DNA from: Azonexaceae bacterium
Lineage (GTDB): Bacteria; Pseudomonadota; Gammaproteobacteria; Burkholderiales; Rhodocyclaceae
Direction of reading: 5' to 3'
Assembly: GCA_009469675.1 (NCBI GenBank)
Contig: SSSZ01000030.1
Span: 124,001-188,000 of the forward strand
Length of the DNA stretch: 64,000 nucleotides
Shown: positions 25,839 to 34,252 of the stretch, piece by piece
Layout: every line of letters begins with the position of its first letter
Numbering within the stretch: position 1 is the stretch's first letter
Program-made: the position numbers and the translations under genes
The notes under the pieces: model-generated
Seen by the model: the letters and a program-made list of their open reading frames with translations, nothing else
What the model was told of the DNA's origin: nothing
Databases searched by the model: none

Positions 25839-27257
25839 ATGGAAACCGAACCCCTGCGCTACCAACGACTGGCCGAAGACCTCGGCGGACTCATCGCCAG
25901 CGGGGCGTTGCGTCCCGGCGAACGGTTGCCTTCGGTGCGCCGCCTGGCGAGCGACCGCCGGCTTTCCGTTTCCACCGTGGTGCAGGCCCTGCGTTCCCTG
26001 GAGGACCGCGGTCTGGTGGAAGCCCGGCCGCAATCCGGGTTTTTCGTCCGCCATGCCACGGCCGGACGGGGCGAGCCGCGGGTCCGTTCGACCCCGGAGA
26101 AAGCGGTTCCCGTCGATGTCAGCCAGCGCCTGGTACGCATCCTCCAGGCTGGTGCCCAGCCCGGCGTGGCGCCTCTGGCGGCCGCCCTGCCGGCCCCGGG
26201 GCTGCTCCCTCTGGCCGGCCTGCAGCGGCTATACGCCGGGGTGGCGCGGCGCCATCCCCGCCTTCTCGAAGGCGGCAGCCATATCCACATGGACGAGCCG
26301 GCCCTGGTCCGCCAACTGGTCCGTCTTTCCCTGGGCTGGGGCGGCCCCTTGGCGGCGGAGGAATTCGTCGTCACCAATTCGTGCACCGAAGCCCTCGGCC
26401 TCTGCCTGCGGGCCGTCACCCAGCCGGGCGACACGGTGGCGGTGGAATCGCCGGCCTATTACCTGATGCTCCAGCTTCTCGAGACCCTCGGGTTGAAGGC
26501 CCTGGAAATCCCTACCGATCCGCGTACCGGCATCTCGGTCGAAGCCCTCGATCTGGCCACCCGCGGCGGCCGCGTCGCCGCCTGCCTTCTCGTTCCCAAC
26601 GCCAGCAACCCCCTGGGCAGCGTCATGCCGGACGAGCACAAGCGCCGCCTGGCCCGGCTCACCGCCGAGCGCGGGGTGGCGGTGATCGAGGACGATCTCT
26701 ACGGCGACCTCCATTTCGGCCGGACGCGGCCCTGGCCCATCAAGGCTTTCGACGTCGCCGGCAACGTCATGCTGTGCAGTTCGTTTTCCAAATCGCTGTC
26801 GCCGGCGCTGCGCATCGGCTTCGTCGCCGCCGGCCGCTACCGGCCCCAGATCGCCCTGCAAAAGACCCTGACCAGCGGCGGCACCAACCCGATCACCCAG
26901 CACGTCCTCGCCGAGTACCTCGAATCGGGAGCCTACGACCGCCATCTGCGCGGCTTGCGGCGGTGTTACGAAAACCAGGTCGACGCCCTGCGGGCCGCGG
27001 TGGCCCGCCATTTTCCCGCCGCCACCCGCTTCACCCAGCCCCAGGGCGGGTTCGTGTTGTGGGTGGAACTGCCCGAGGAAATCGACACCACGGCCCTGTA
27101 CGAACGCGCCATCGCCGCCGGTGTCGCTTTCGTTCCCGGGGAGTTGTTCTCACCCAGCGGCATCTACCGCAACTGCCTGCGGCTCAACGGCGGCAATCCG
27201 ATGACGGCCGAGATCGAAGACGCGGTGCGGCGTCTGGGGGCGCTGGTCGGCGGCTGA
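25839..27257 (+). CDS. MocR-type regulator (GntR HTH fused to aminotransferase-like domain)
   Basis: A 472-residue protein. Residues about 5-70 are a winged GntR helix-turn-helix ('GALRPGERLPSVRRLASDRRLSVSTV', cited by its ends). The rest is a fold-type I aminotransferase domain with 'NASNPLGSVMPDEHK', 'IEDDLYGDLHF' and 'SFSKSLSPALRIG', whose first Lys (near residue 317) should bind pyridoxal phosphate. Such proteins sense a PLP adduct and regulate neighbours. GGAG precedes ATG 25839. The target is probably the divergent DUF2917-panE unit and its own gene. Its TGA (25255-type position 27255-27257) abuts repeat copy 3 directly. Confidence 0.88.
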   Translation: METEPLRYQRLAEDLGGLIASGALRPGERLPSVRRLASDRRLSVSTVVQALRSLEDRGLVEARPQSGFFVRHATAGRGEPRVRSTPEKAVPVDVSQRLVRILQAGAQPGVAPLAAALPAPGLLPLAGLQRLYAGVARRHPRLLEGGSHIHMDEPALVRQLVRLSLGWGGPLAAEEFVVTNSCTEALGLCLRAVTQPGDTVAVESPAYYLMLQLLETLGLKALEIPTDPRTGISVEALDLATRGGRVAACLLVPNASNPLGSVMPDEHKRRLARLTAERGVAVIEDDLYGDLHFGRTRPWPIKAFDVAGNVMLCSSFSKSLSPALRIGFVAAGRYRPQIALQKTLTSGGTNPITQHVLAEYLESGAYDRHLRGLRRCYENQVDALRAAVARHFPAATRFTQPQGGFVLWVELPEEIDTTALYERAIAAGVAFVPGELFSPSGIYRNCLRLNGGNPMTAEIEDAVRRLGALVGG

Positions 27258-27359
27258 TACCAATTCGCTTTCAAACCGATACTTTGTCGACTTCGCCTTT
27301 CCGTGCTCCAGCACTGTCTTCGGCTTGTCTTCGTGTCTCGATTTGAAAGCAAATTGGTA
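27258..27359 (+). repeat. MITE-like element, copy 3
   Basis: A 102-bp copy with left arm TACCAATTCGCTTTCAAA (27258-27275) and right arm TTTGAAAGCAAATTGGTA (27342-27359), one mismatch. The centre has GTGCTCCAGCAC. It begins at the base after the TGA of the MocR gene, so TGA plus the element end gives the shared string TGATACC. The remaining stretch to 27526 shows no gene. Confidence 0.8.
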
Positions 27360-27526
27360 TGAGCGCCGGGCGGCCGGCCGGGCCCTTGGCGGAACGCAAT
27401 GACAGGGCCGGACTGGTGTTTCCGAGCCGGCGCTAATCCCGGCGCCGGCTGAAGTAGTCGCGATCAGCCACCCCGCCGGGGAAGCACCGACGGGCCGTCA
27501 GCTTGCCGTAATTGCCCGGCGGACCA

Positions 27527-28642
27527 CTAGCCCTGGCGCCAGGGCAGACCGTGCCGGCGCCAGCCCCCCCGGTTGCCCCGGTGGGCATTGCCGTCGGGTT
27601 CGCCTTCGAAGCCTTCGAGAATGTTGTAGGCTTCGAAGCCGAGCTCGCTCGCCCGTTTGGCCGCCGCGACCGAGCGGACGCCGCTGCGGCAGAGGAGGAC
27701 CAGCTTCTTGCCGATCGGGACGGCCTGCCGCAGGCCGATGTCGAAATCCGGGTTGAGGGCCATGCCCGGCCACTGCTTCCAGGCCAGGGCGACGGCGCCG
27801 GGGACGAATCCCACCCACTCCCGTTCGGCGTCGGTGCGCACATCCACCAGCACGGCGTCGCCGGCCTGCCACCAGGCGTAAGCCAGTTCAGGCGGAACGT
27901 CGCCGGCGTAACCGGCGGCCGGCTGGACGTCGCCAGGGAGTTCCCCGCCGCCGGCATCGTGGCGCCGGCCCGAGGTCAGGTTGGCCGGGACCGCCTCGGC
28001 GATGCGGCGCGGCGGCGGCAGGTTGAGGGCGTTCATGATGGCCACGAACTCCTCCCGGGTCTTGCCCGCCACCCGGGCGTTGCCGGCCTTTTCGGCGGCG
28101 ATGGTGGTGAAGCTGCGGCCCTGGTAGTCGTGGCCGGGCCAGACCGTGGTGTTGTCGGGCAGGGCGAAAAGGATTTCGGTGAGGCTCCGGTACATGGCCT
28201 CGGGGCTGCCGGACTGGAAATCGGTACGGCCGCAGCCGTTGATGAGCAGGGTGTCGCCGGTGAACACGTGGTTGCGCCAGCGGTAGCAGGTGCTGCCGGC
28301 GGTGTGGCCCGGCGTGTGGAGGGCGCGGATGGTTTCGTTGCCGAAGCGCAGTTCGTCCTGGTCCGCCAACTGCACGGCGGCCGTGGCGATGCCGCAACCG
28401 GCCGGGGCCGCCGTCAGCGCCCCGGCGTGTTCGGCGAGCAGTCCGGCGCTGGTGATATGGTCGGCGTGGGCATGGGTTTCGACAGTCCACACCAGCTTGA
28501 GCCGGTGTTCCCGCAGAATTGCCAAATCCCGTTCGATCTGTTCGTCGACGGGGTCGATGATGAGCGCTTCACGGCTGGCTTCGTCGAACAGCACGTAGGT
28601 GTAGGTGGAGGAAGCGGGGTCGAAGAGCTGGATGGGGTTCAT
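27527..28642 (-). CDS. Persulfide dioxygenase (ETHE1-like) fused to a rhodanese domain
   Basis: A 371-residue two-domain enzyme. Residues 1 to about 235 are a metallo-beta-lactamase fold with 'THAHADH' (residues 56-62), 'HTPGHTAGS', 'FTGDTLLINGCGRTDF' and 'VWPGHDY', the pattern of glutathione-persulfide dioxygenases with an Fe(II) site. The C-terminal rhodanese domain has the active-site loop 'CRSGVRS' with Cys 318. Fusions of this type oxidise persulfide sulfur to sulfite and move sulfane sulfur. A sulfide-detoxifying role is likely. The gene stands alone on the minus strand, without sqr nearby. Confidence 0.9.
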   Translation of the reverse strand: MNPIQLFDPASSTYTYVLFDEASREALIIDPVDEQIERDLAILREHRLKLVWTVETHAHADHITSAGLLAEHAGALTAAPAGCGIATAAVQLADQDELRFGNETIRALHTPGHTAGSTCYRWRNHVFTGDTLLINGCGRTDFQSGSPEAMYRSLTEILFALPDNTTVWPGHDYQGRSFTTIAAEKAGNARVAGKTREEFVAIMNALNLPPPRRIAEAVPANLTSGRRHDAGGGELPGDVQPAAGYAGDVPPELAYAWWQAGDAVLVDVRTDAEREWVGFVPGAVALAWKQWPGMALNPDFDIGLRQAVPIGKKLVLLCRSGVRSVAAAKRASELGFEAYNILEGFEGEPDGNAHRGNRGGWRRHGLPWRQG

Positions 28643-28750
28643 GGCTGATCCTGTGGTCGGTTGCGGTGCCTGGGCGGCCCGGCCGGCGGCTCGCCCGGTG
28701 GATTCACCATACTATCAAAGGCGGGGAATTGCCAGTTCCGGTGGCGGGGC

Positions 28751-29695
28751 CTAGGGCACCCACCAGTAGCGGATGATGTGGAAGAACACCGGCGCCGAGA
28801 AGCTGATCGAATCGACCCGGTCGAGCATGCCGCCGTGGCCTTCGATGAGGCTGCCCCAGTCCTTGACGCCGCGGTCGCGTTTGATGGCGGAAAGGACGAA
28901 GCCGCCGAAGAAGCCCATGACGTTGATGGTCAGCGCCACCAGGGCGGCCTGCCAGGGAAGGAAGGGGGTCATCCACCAGAGGGCGGCACCGACGGCGGTG
29001 GAGGTCAGGACGCCGCCGACCAGGCCTTCCAGGGTTTTCGAGGGGGAGATGCGGGGAGAAATCTTGCGTTTGCCGCAGAGCTTGCCCCAGACGTACTGGA
29101 AGACGTCGCTGGCCTGCACGGTGAGGATGAGGAAGACGACGAGAAGCGCGTTGCGGCCCTCGTAGCCGGGGATGGCGAGGGTCATCAGGGCGGGGACGTG
29201 GGACAGGCAATAGACGCAGATCATCAGCCCCCACTGGACCTTGGCGGTGCGTTCGAGGAAGCGCGTGGTGTCCTCCCCCAGGGCCGAGGCGATGGGCAGC
29301 AGCAGGAAGGCGTAGACGGGGATGAGGATGGAAAAGAGGCCGTACCAGTCGATGCCGATGAGCCCGTACTGCAGCGGGAGGAAGAGGAAGAAGGTCCAGA
29401 CCAGGGCCTTGTGGTCGCCCCGGCGGGTGTGGGTGAGGGAGATGAATTCCCGCAGGCTCTGGAAGGAAATGAAGGCGAAAAGGCCGATGACACCGGCCGG
29501 GCCGATCCAGAAGGCCAGGGCGAGCAGCCCGATCATCACCCACCAGGCCTTGATGCGGGCCTCCAGGTTGTCGAGGGTGGCGGTGGCGGCTCCCGGCGCC
29601 AGGCGCCAGCGCAGAACGGCGGCCACGCCGCTGGCCAGGGCAAGAAAAGCGAAGACGCCGGAAAAGATGGCGATCAGGGTGAATTGGGCGGTCAT
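28751..29695 (-). CDS. Phosphatidate cytidylyltransferase (CdsA/YnbB-like)
   Basis: A 314-residue integral membrane protein with about eight helices. The CdsA signature near the C-terminus is clear: 'SAIKRDRGVKDWGSLIEGHGG' is cited in two parts, SAIKRDRGVKDWG and EGHGGMLDRVDS. It makes CDP-diacylglycerol from phosphatidate and CTP. The gene is the last of three on the minus strand (CDP-alcohol transferase, PlsC, this). The order and family types recall the E. coli ynbA-ynbB pair with an acyltransferase inserted between. A main housekeeping cdsA probably lies elsewhere in the genome. Confidence 0.88.
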   Translation of the reverse strand: MTAQFTLIAIFSGVFAFLALASGVAAVLRWRLAPGAATATLDNLEARIKAWWVMIGLLALAFWIGPAGVIGLFAFISFQSLREFISLTHTRRGDHKALVWTFFLFLPLQYGLIGIDWYGLFSILIPVYAFLLLPIASALGEDTTRFLERTAKVQWGLMICVYCLSHVPALMTLAIPGYEGRNALLVVFLILTVQASDVFQYVWGKLCGKRKISPRISPSKTLEGLVGGVLTSTAVGAALWWMTPFLPWQAALVALTINVMGFFGGFVLSAIKRDRGVKDWGSLIEGHGGMLDRVDSISFSAPVFFHIIRYWWVP

Positions 29696-29707
29696 GGCGG
29701 CGTCGGT

Positions 29708-30340
29708 TCAGTCGGCGGGGGGCGCCAGGGCGAGGAGGGCGTCGCGGCAACGGGCGAGAAAGGCGTCCTTGGCCTCGTCGGCGTCAAGCCGCAGCGGCTG
29801 GCCGAAGGTCAGGGTGCACAGGAGCGGCACCGGGATGAGCGACCCCTTGGGCATGACGCGGCCGAGATTTTCGATCCACACCGGCACGAATTCCACCGTC
29901 GGCCGGCTCCGGGCCAGATGATAGATGCCACTCTTGAAGGGCAGCAGTTCCTCGCCCAGGTTGCGGGTGCCTTCCGGAAAGATGATGAGGGAATCGCCGG
30001 CGGCCAGGGCGGCTGCCATCTGTTCCACCGGATTGGTTGCGTCGCCCGGGCTGCCGTGGACCCGGTCGACGAGCACGGCGCGGAACACGTCGTTGATGAG
30101 GAAGCAGCGCAGCGCCCCCTGCAGCCAGTAGTCGGAACCCGCCACCGGCCGCGTCTTCCGGCGCAGGGTCGGGGGCAGCGAGGCCCAGACGAGGACGAAG
30201 TCGGCGTGGCTGTTGTGGTTGGCGAAATAGACCCGCAGCCGGTCTTCGGGGGCGCAGCCGCGCCACAGGGCGCGCACCCCGGTGAGGAGCTGGGCGAAGC
30301 CGCAGATGGCGGCGGCGGTGAAGCCGGCAATAAAGGCCAT
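29708..30340 (-). CDS. 1-acyl-sn-glycerol-3-phosphate acyltransferase family protein (PlsC-like)
   Basis: A 210-residue acyltransferase with the two essential motifs: 'NHNSHAD' (residues 41-47, the HX4D active site) and 'FPEGTR' (about residue 120). An N-terminal hydrophobic segment anchors it. It should acylate lysophosphatidate to phosphatidate, the substrate of the cytidylyltransferase encoded 12 bases downstream. It lies 7 bases after the CDP-alcohol transferase gene, so the three genes form one unit for making a phospholipid. The fatty-acid or head-group preference is not visible. Confidence 0.87.
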   Translation of the reverse strand: MAFIAGFTAAAICGFAQLLTGVRALWRGCAPEDRLRVYFANHNSHADFVLVWASLPPTLRRKTRPVAGSDYWLQGALRCFLINDVFRAVLVDRVHGSPGDATNPVEQMAAALAAGDSLIIFPEGTRNLGEELLPFKSGIYHLARSRPTVEFVPVWIENLGRVMPKGSLIPVPLLCTLTFGQPLRLDADEAKDAFLARCRDALLALAPPAD

Positions 30341-30347
30341 GGTCGAT

Positions 30348-30962
30348 TCAGGTCTTGCCGCCGGCGGCCTGGGCGAGGCCGCTCCGGATGCGGTTGGCGA
30401 TATTGAGGGCGATGAGGGCGGCGGCCCCGGGCATGACCCAGAAGATCCATTCGGGCAGGCTGCCCGCCAGCCCCAGCCAAAGCCCCAGGCCGCCGAACAG
30501 GACGGCCCGGTCGCTTTTTCCCAGGGGGCCGTCGTATTGCCGCTCGGCGCCGACCATGGGGCCGAGGGCTCCGGTCATTTCGGAAAGCCCGGCCAGAAAG
30601 ATGACGGTGCCGACGCTGCCCCAGCCGAAGGGGGCGACGGCGACGAAGGGCAGGTAGAGGGCGGCGTCCGAAACCACGTCGGTGAGTTCGTTGAGATAGG
30701 CTCCGAGCCGCGACTTGTGGCCGAATTCCCGGGCCAGCATGCCGTCCACGGCGTTGAGGGCCATGCGCAGGAACATCCACAACGGCAGGAGGAGGAAGAG
30801 GGCCGGTCGGGGCGCCAGGAAGAGCCAGCCGCCGAGGCTGCAGGAAAGCGCCAGGGCGAGGAGGGTGACGGCGTTGGCGGTAACGCCGGCCGCCGCTAGG
30901 CGGCGGACGAAGGGGCGCAACAGCGCCTGGAAACGGGGCTTGAGCTGGTAGACGCTAATCAT
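30348..30962 (-). CDS. CDP-alcohol phosphatidyltransferase (YnbA-like)
   Basis: A 204-residue membrane protein of six helices. The family motif is present as DG (73-74), AR (77-78), G87, N91 and D95, followed by D99. The usual motif has Asp in place of Asn 91; as I recall it, E. coli YnbA also has Asn here, so this is probably a subfamily feature and not a defect. It transfers a phosphatidyl group from CDP-diacylglycerol to an unknown alcohol. 'MISVYQLKPRFQALLRP' at the start and 'GPLGKSDRA' also recall YnbA. It is the first gene of the three-gene phospholipid unit. Confidence 0.82.
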   Translation of the reverse strand: MISVYQLKPRFQALLRPFVRRLAAAGVTANAVTLLALALSCSLGGWLFLAPRPALFLLLPLWMFLRMALNAVDGMLAREFGHKSRLGAYLNELTDVVSDAALYLPFVAVAPFGWGSVGTVIFLAGLSEMTGALGPMVGAERQYDGPLGKSDRAVLFGGLGLWLGLAGSLPEWIFWVMPGAAALIALNIANRIRSGLAQAAGGKT

Positions 30963-31032
30963 GAAGAAAGCCGGAGGAAGGCCGCCGGTATTGTGGCATG
31001 GGAATTGGCCGGGGGCACGGGGCCGGCCGCGC

Positions 31033-32145
31033 CTACTTGCCGAAGAGCTTGCCCAGGCTGCTGCCGATGCCCTGGGTCGTGCTGCTCACCCCCTTGGCCA
31101 CCGATTCCAGGCTGACCCCGAGGCCTTCCGCCATCGACGTCCCGATCCGGGTCATAAAGGCTTCGTTGAGGGAGAAGCGGGGATCGTCGAGGCGGCCTTC
31201 GAGGGCGAACTTGATGCTGATGCGGCCGTTCTTGTCCTTCAACAGCCCGACCACGGCGGCCCGCGGCATGCCCATGAAGGTGGCCGAACCGCCCTTGCCG
31301 GAGGCCAGTTCGAGGTTGGCGATGGCGAGGCTGCCGGGGGCGTGGAGCCGATTCTGCTTGACCGTCGATTTCAGGTCGAGGTCGAGGCTGCCCTGGCGGA
31401 CGCCCGTTTCGGAGGCCTTGATGAGATAAGGCTGCAAGCCCACCAGGTCGACGCCCTGGAGCCGGGTGGCGATTTCGGAATCCTTGCTCGCCAGCTCGAT
31501 CCAGCCGCTCACCGACATCCTGCCGTCGCGCTGGACGCCCTTGACCACGCCCTGGAGGTCGAGGCTGGTGCGGCCGGTGAGGGCCGGCAGGCGGAGCGCC
31601 CCGACCCGGGCCTGGAGCTGCTCCAGGCGGACTTTATGGGGGGGCTTGGCGACCGAGGCGTCGTAGATTTCCAGGGCGGCGTCGTTCACGTCGACGGCGT
31701 CGATGCTGACCGCCAGGTCGTCACCCCCCGGGGCGGCCTTACTGGCCCCGTCCTTGCCTGCGGCCGGGGGTTTTTCCAGCATGCCCGGGAGGAGCCGCAG
31801 CTTGCCCTCCCGCGTGCGGTACACCGAAAGGTAGGCCCGTTCCACGACAATGCGGCTGATGCGCACTTCGTGCTTGGCGAACAGGGCGTTGAAATCGGGC
31901 GTCACGACGATGCGCTCGGCGCGCAGGGCGTCGGGGGCGGGCCAGTCCTTGGGGGCGGGTACCCGCACGCCGGTGACTTCCACCGCCGACCAGCCGAGAG
32001 CGATGGCGGCTACCTCGCTGTCCGGCCCCAGCGCCTGCCGCACTTTGTCGCGCAGCGCCCCGGCGGCGTAGTGGAGTCCGGCACCGGCCGCGACGGCGGC
32101 GATGACGACGAGGACGGCGAGGGTGACGAGAACGCGGCGCAGCAT
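31033..32145 (-). CDS. AsmA-like/DUF748 envelope protein
   Basis: A 370-residue protein with one N-terminal helix (residues about 5-27) and a large periplasmic part made of repeated beta segments ('SLDLQGVVKG', 'SGWIELASKDSEIATRLQG'), typical of DUF748/AsmA-like proteins that span the envelope and are linked to lipid transport or outer-membrane balance. The C-terminus ends in a Ser/Gly-rich amphipathic stretch. TAGAAT near 32180-32185 on the minus strand may be its -10 box. Function is inferred from the family only. It stands between rlhA and the phospholipid unit. Confidence 0.72.
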   Translation of the reverse strand: MLRRVLVTLAVLVVIAAVAAGAGLHYAAGALRDKVRQALGPDSEVAAIALGWSAVEVTGVRVPAPKDWPAPDALRAERIVVTPDFNALFAKHEVRISRIVVERAYLSVYRTREGKLRLLPGMLEKPPAAGKDGASKAAPGGDDLAVSIDAVDVNDAALEIYDASVAKPPHKVRLEQLQARVGALRLPALTGRTSLDLQGVVKGVQRDGRMSVSGWIELASKDSEIATRLQGVDLVGLQPYLIKASETGVRQGSLDLDLKSTVKQNRLHAPGSLAIANLELASGKGGSATFMGMPRAAVVGLLKDKNGRISIKFALEGRLDDPRFSLNEAFMTRIGTSMAEGLGVSLESVAKGVSSTTQGIGSSLGKLFGK

Positions 32146-32213
32146 GGAGGACTCCGAAAAGAGCGGCGGACGGCTGCCATTCTAAAACCCCCGGCGCCTT
32201 CGGGCCAGCCGGC

Positions 32214-34067
32214 TCAGAGCATGAGCCGGACGCCTTTTTTGAGTTTGCCGACGACGTGCATTTCGCAGCGTTTGCAGTCGAAGCGCAGGGTCAGCTTCTC
32301 CTTGCCGTTCATCAGGACCAGGGGGTCGGGGCGGAGGCCTTTGACCTCCTTGGGGCAGAGGTTGAAGCTGTAGCGCAGGCAGTGCTTGGTAATCATCAGC
32401 GACACCGCGCCTTTTTCCCGGCTGGCTTCGTAGGCGTCGGCGATCAGGGTGACGCCGTGGCGGGCATAGAAGGCCCGGGCCTTGGCGTTGAAGACGTTGC
32501 CCAGGTAGGTCAGCTGGTCCTCGGGGTAGGCCGGCGGGGGCGTCGCCGGCGCCGCCCGGAGCGGCCGCGGGTGGGCGGCGAGGCGGGCAGCGGCGAGCTG
32601 TTCCACGACCTCCCGGCGCAGGCCGTTGACCACGCCGGCCGGGATGAAGCGCGGTTCGGGCAGGTCGATGGCGAGGGTGCGGGCGGCGAACCAGGTGTTG
32701 CCGAGCTTGCCCAGCTGCTCCACGAGGGCGGCCTCGGCCCGCCCGGCGTGGTGGGCCGGCTGGCGGGGGTGGGCGATGGCGGCGCGGGCGCCGATGCCGT
32801 CTTCGTCGCGGGCCGTCAGGGCGTAGCCTTCCGCGGTTTCGCCGAAGGAGAAATCGACGGCGACGCGCCGGTCGGCGGAAGCCTTTTCGAGCCGGCGTTC
32901 GAATTCCTGGTCGCGGTTGCGATAGACGGCCGTCCCCACCGCCAGGCCGGCCGGCATCTCGGCCGGGAAGAGGCGGCGGCCTTCGGCGCGGTTGATGCGT
33001 ATGCCCACCAGTTCCTGCTCGGCATCGTAAAAGCTGATGCCGTCGCCGTTGTGCAGCGCCAACGTGGTGTCGACCTCGAAATGCCGGGCGTCGACGCGGC
33101 TCACCCGGCCGATCGGTTCACCGACGAACTTGGGCGAGTCGAAGGCGCCGATCGCCGCCTGACGGCCCTGGACGAAGTAATCGGTGAGGCCCCGGTTGAA
33201 GGTTTTTTCCGGCTGCGGGGTGAAGGTGAAGCGGCAGCGCCCCGACGACGAGCGGCCGAACTCGGGGCGCGACTCGATGAGGGCGTCGAGAAGCGTGCGG
33301 TAGTGGGCGGTGATGTTCTTGACGTAGGCCAGATCCTTGAGGCGGCCTTCGATCTTGAAGGAGGAGATGCCGGCTTCGGCGAGGGCCAGGAGGTTGGCGC
33401 TCTGATCGTTGTCCTTCATCGACAGGAGGTGCTTGTCCTCGGCCAGCACGGTACCCGCCTGGTCGGCCAGGGAGTAGGGCAGGCGGCAGGCCTGGGAACA
33501 GTCGCCGCGGTTGGCGCTGCGGCCCGTGTGGGCGTGGCTGATGTAGCACTGGCCGCTGTAGCTGACGCAGAGGGCGCCATGGACGAAGAATTCGAGGGCG
33601 ACGTCGGTCTGCCCGGCGATCTCCCGGATTTCTCCCAGGGACAGCTCCCGCGCCAGGACGACCTGGGAAAAACCGACCTCCTGCAGGAAACGCACCTTGG
33701 CGGCCGAGCGGTTGTCGGTCTGGGTGCTGGCGTGGAGCTGGATGGGGGGCAGGTCCATCTCCAGGAGGCCCATGTCCTGGACGATGAGCGCGTCGGCGCC
33801 GGCCTCCCAGGCTTGCCAGGCGAGGCGGCGGGCGTCTTCCAGTTCGTGGTCCTGGAGGATGGTGTTGACGGCCACCAGGACGCGGGCGTGGTAGCGGTGG
33901 GCGTAGGCGCACAGGCGGGCGATGTCGGCCAGCGAATTGCCGGCGTTGGCACGGGCGCCAAAGGCCGGGCCGCCGATGTAAACCGCGTCGGCGCCGTGGT
34001 TGATGGCGGCGATGCCGAAGTCAGCGTTCTTGGCGGGGGCGAGCAGTTCGAGGGGGCGGACGGGCAT
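32214..34067 (-). CDS. rlhA: Peptidase-U32-family 23S rRNA hydroxylase RlhA (YdcP-like)
   Basis: A 617-residue protein. The N-terminal U32 barrel begins 'PLELLAPAKNADFGIAAINHGADAVY' (cited by its ends) and contains 'FFVHGALCVSYSGQC' and 'NRGDCSQACR', giving four Cys (167, 174, 190, 194) that bind an Fe-S cluster in this family. The length and the C-terminal DUF3656-type part with 'RFDCKRCEM' separate RlhA from the shorter tRNA enzyme TrhP. RlhA with prephenate-derived chemistry hydroxylates C2501 of 23S rRNA in E. coli. Despite the old family name it is not a protease. It is divergent from the diguanylate cyclase gene. Confidence 0.83.
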   Translation of the reverse strand: MPVRPLELLAPAKNADFGIAAINHGADAVYIGGPAFGARANAGNSLADIARLCAYAHRYHARVLVAVNTILQDHELEDARRLAWQAWEAGADALIVQDMGLLEMDLPPIQLHASTQTDNRSAAKVRFLQEVGFSQVVLARELSLGEIREIAGQTDVALEFFVHGALCVSYSGQCYISHAHTGRSANRGDCSQACRLPYSLADQAGTVLAEDKHLLSMKDNDQSANLLALAEAGISSFKIEGRLKDLAYVKNITAHYRTLLDALIESRPEFGRSSSGRCRFTFTPQPEKTFNRGLTDYFVQGRQAAIGAFDSPKFVGEPIGRVSRVDARHFEVDTTLALHNGDGISFYDAEQELVGIRINRAEGRRLFPAEMPAGLAVGTAVYRNRDQEFERRLEKASADRRVAVDFSFGETAEGYALTARDEDGIGARAAIAHPRQPAHHAGRAEAALVEQLGKLGNTWFAARTLAIDLPEPRFIPAGVVNGLRREVVEQLAAARLAAHPRPLRAAPATPPPAYPEDQLTYLGNVFNAKARAFYARHGVTLIADAYEASREKGAVSLMITKHCLRYSFNLCPKEVKGLRPDPLVLMNGKEKLTLRFDCKRCEMHVVGKLKKGVRLML

Positions 34068-34252
34068 GGGGCGGGGCCGGCGGAAAACGACATTTTATCG
34101 GCTTTTGGCGGCATTGCCTTGGCTCCCGCTGCGGCGGCGGGCGGTGGCGTCGCCTTGATATGAAGCAAGGATGCCGGCGCCGGGGGGAGTATCCTGGAAA
34201 TGACAAATTGCAGCGCCGCGGCCGGCGAGGTCGGGCGGGAAGGTGCAGCGAG

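Noticed and set aside
30348-30962. Inactive CDP-alcohol transferase because Asn 91 replaces a motif Asp
   Set aside because: The YnbA-type subfamily, as I recall its sequence, has Asn at this place and otherwise keeps the catalytic Asp residues.
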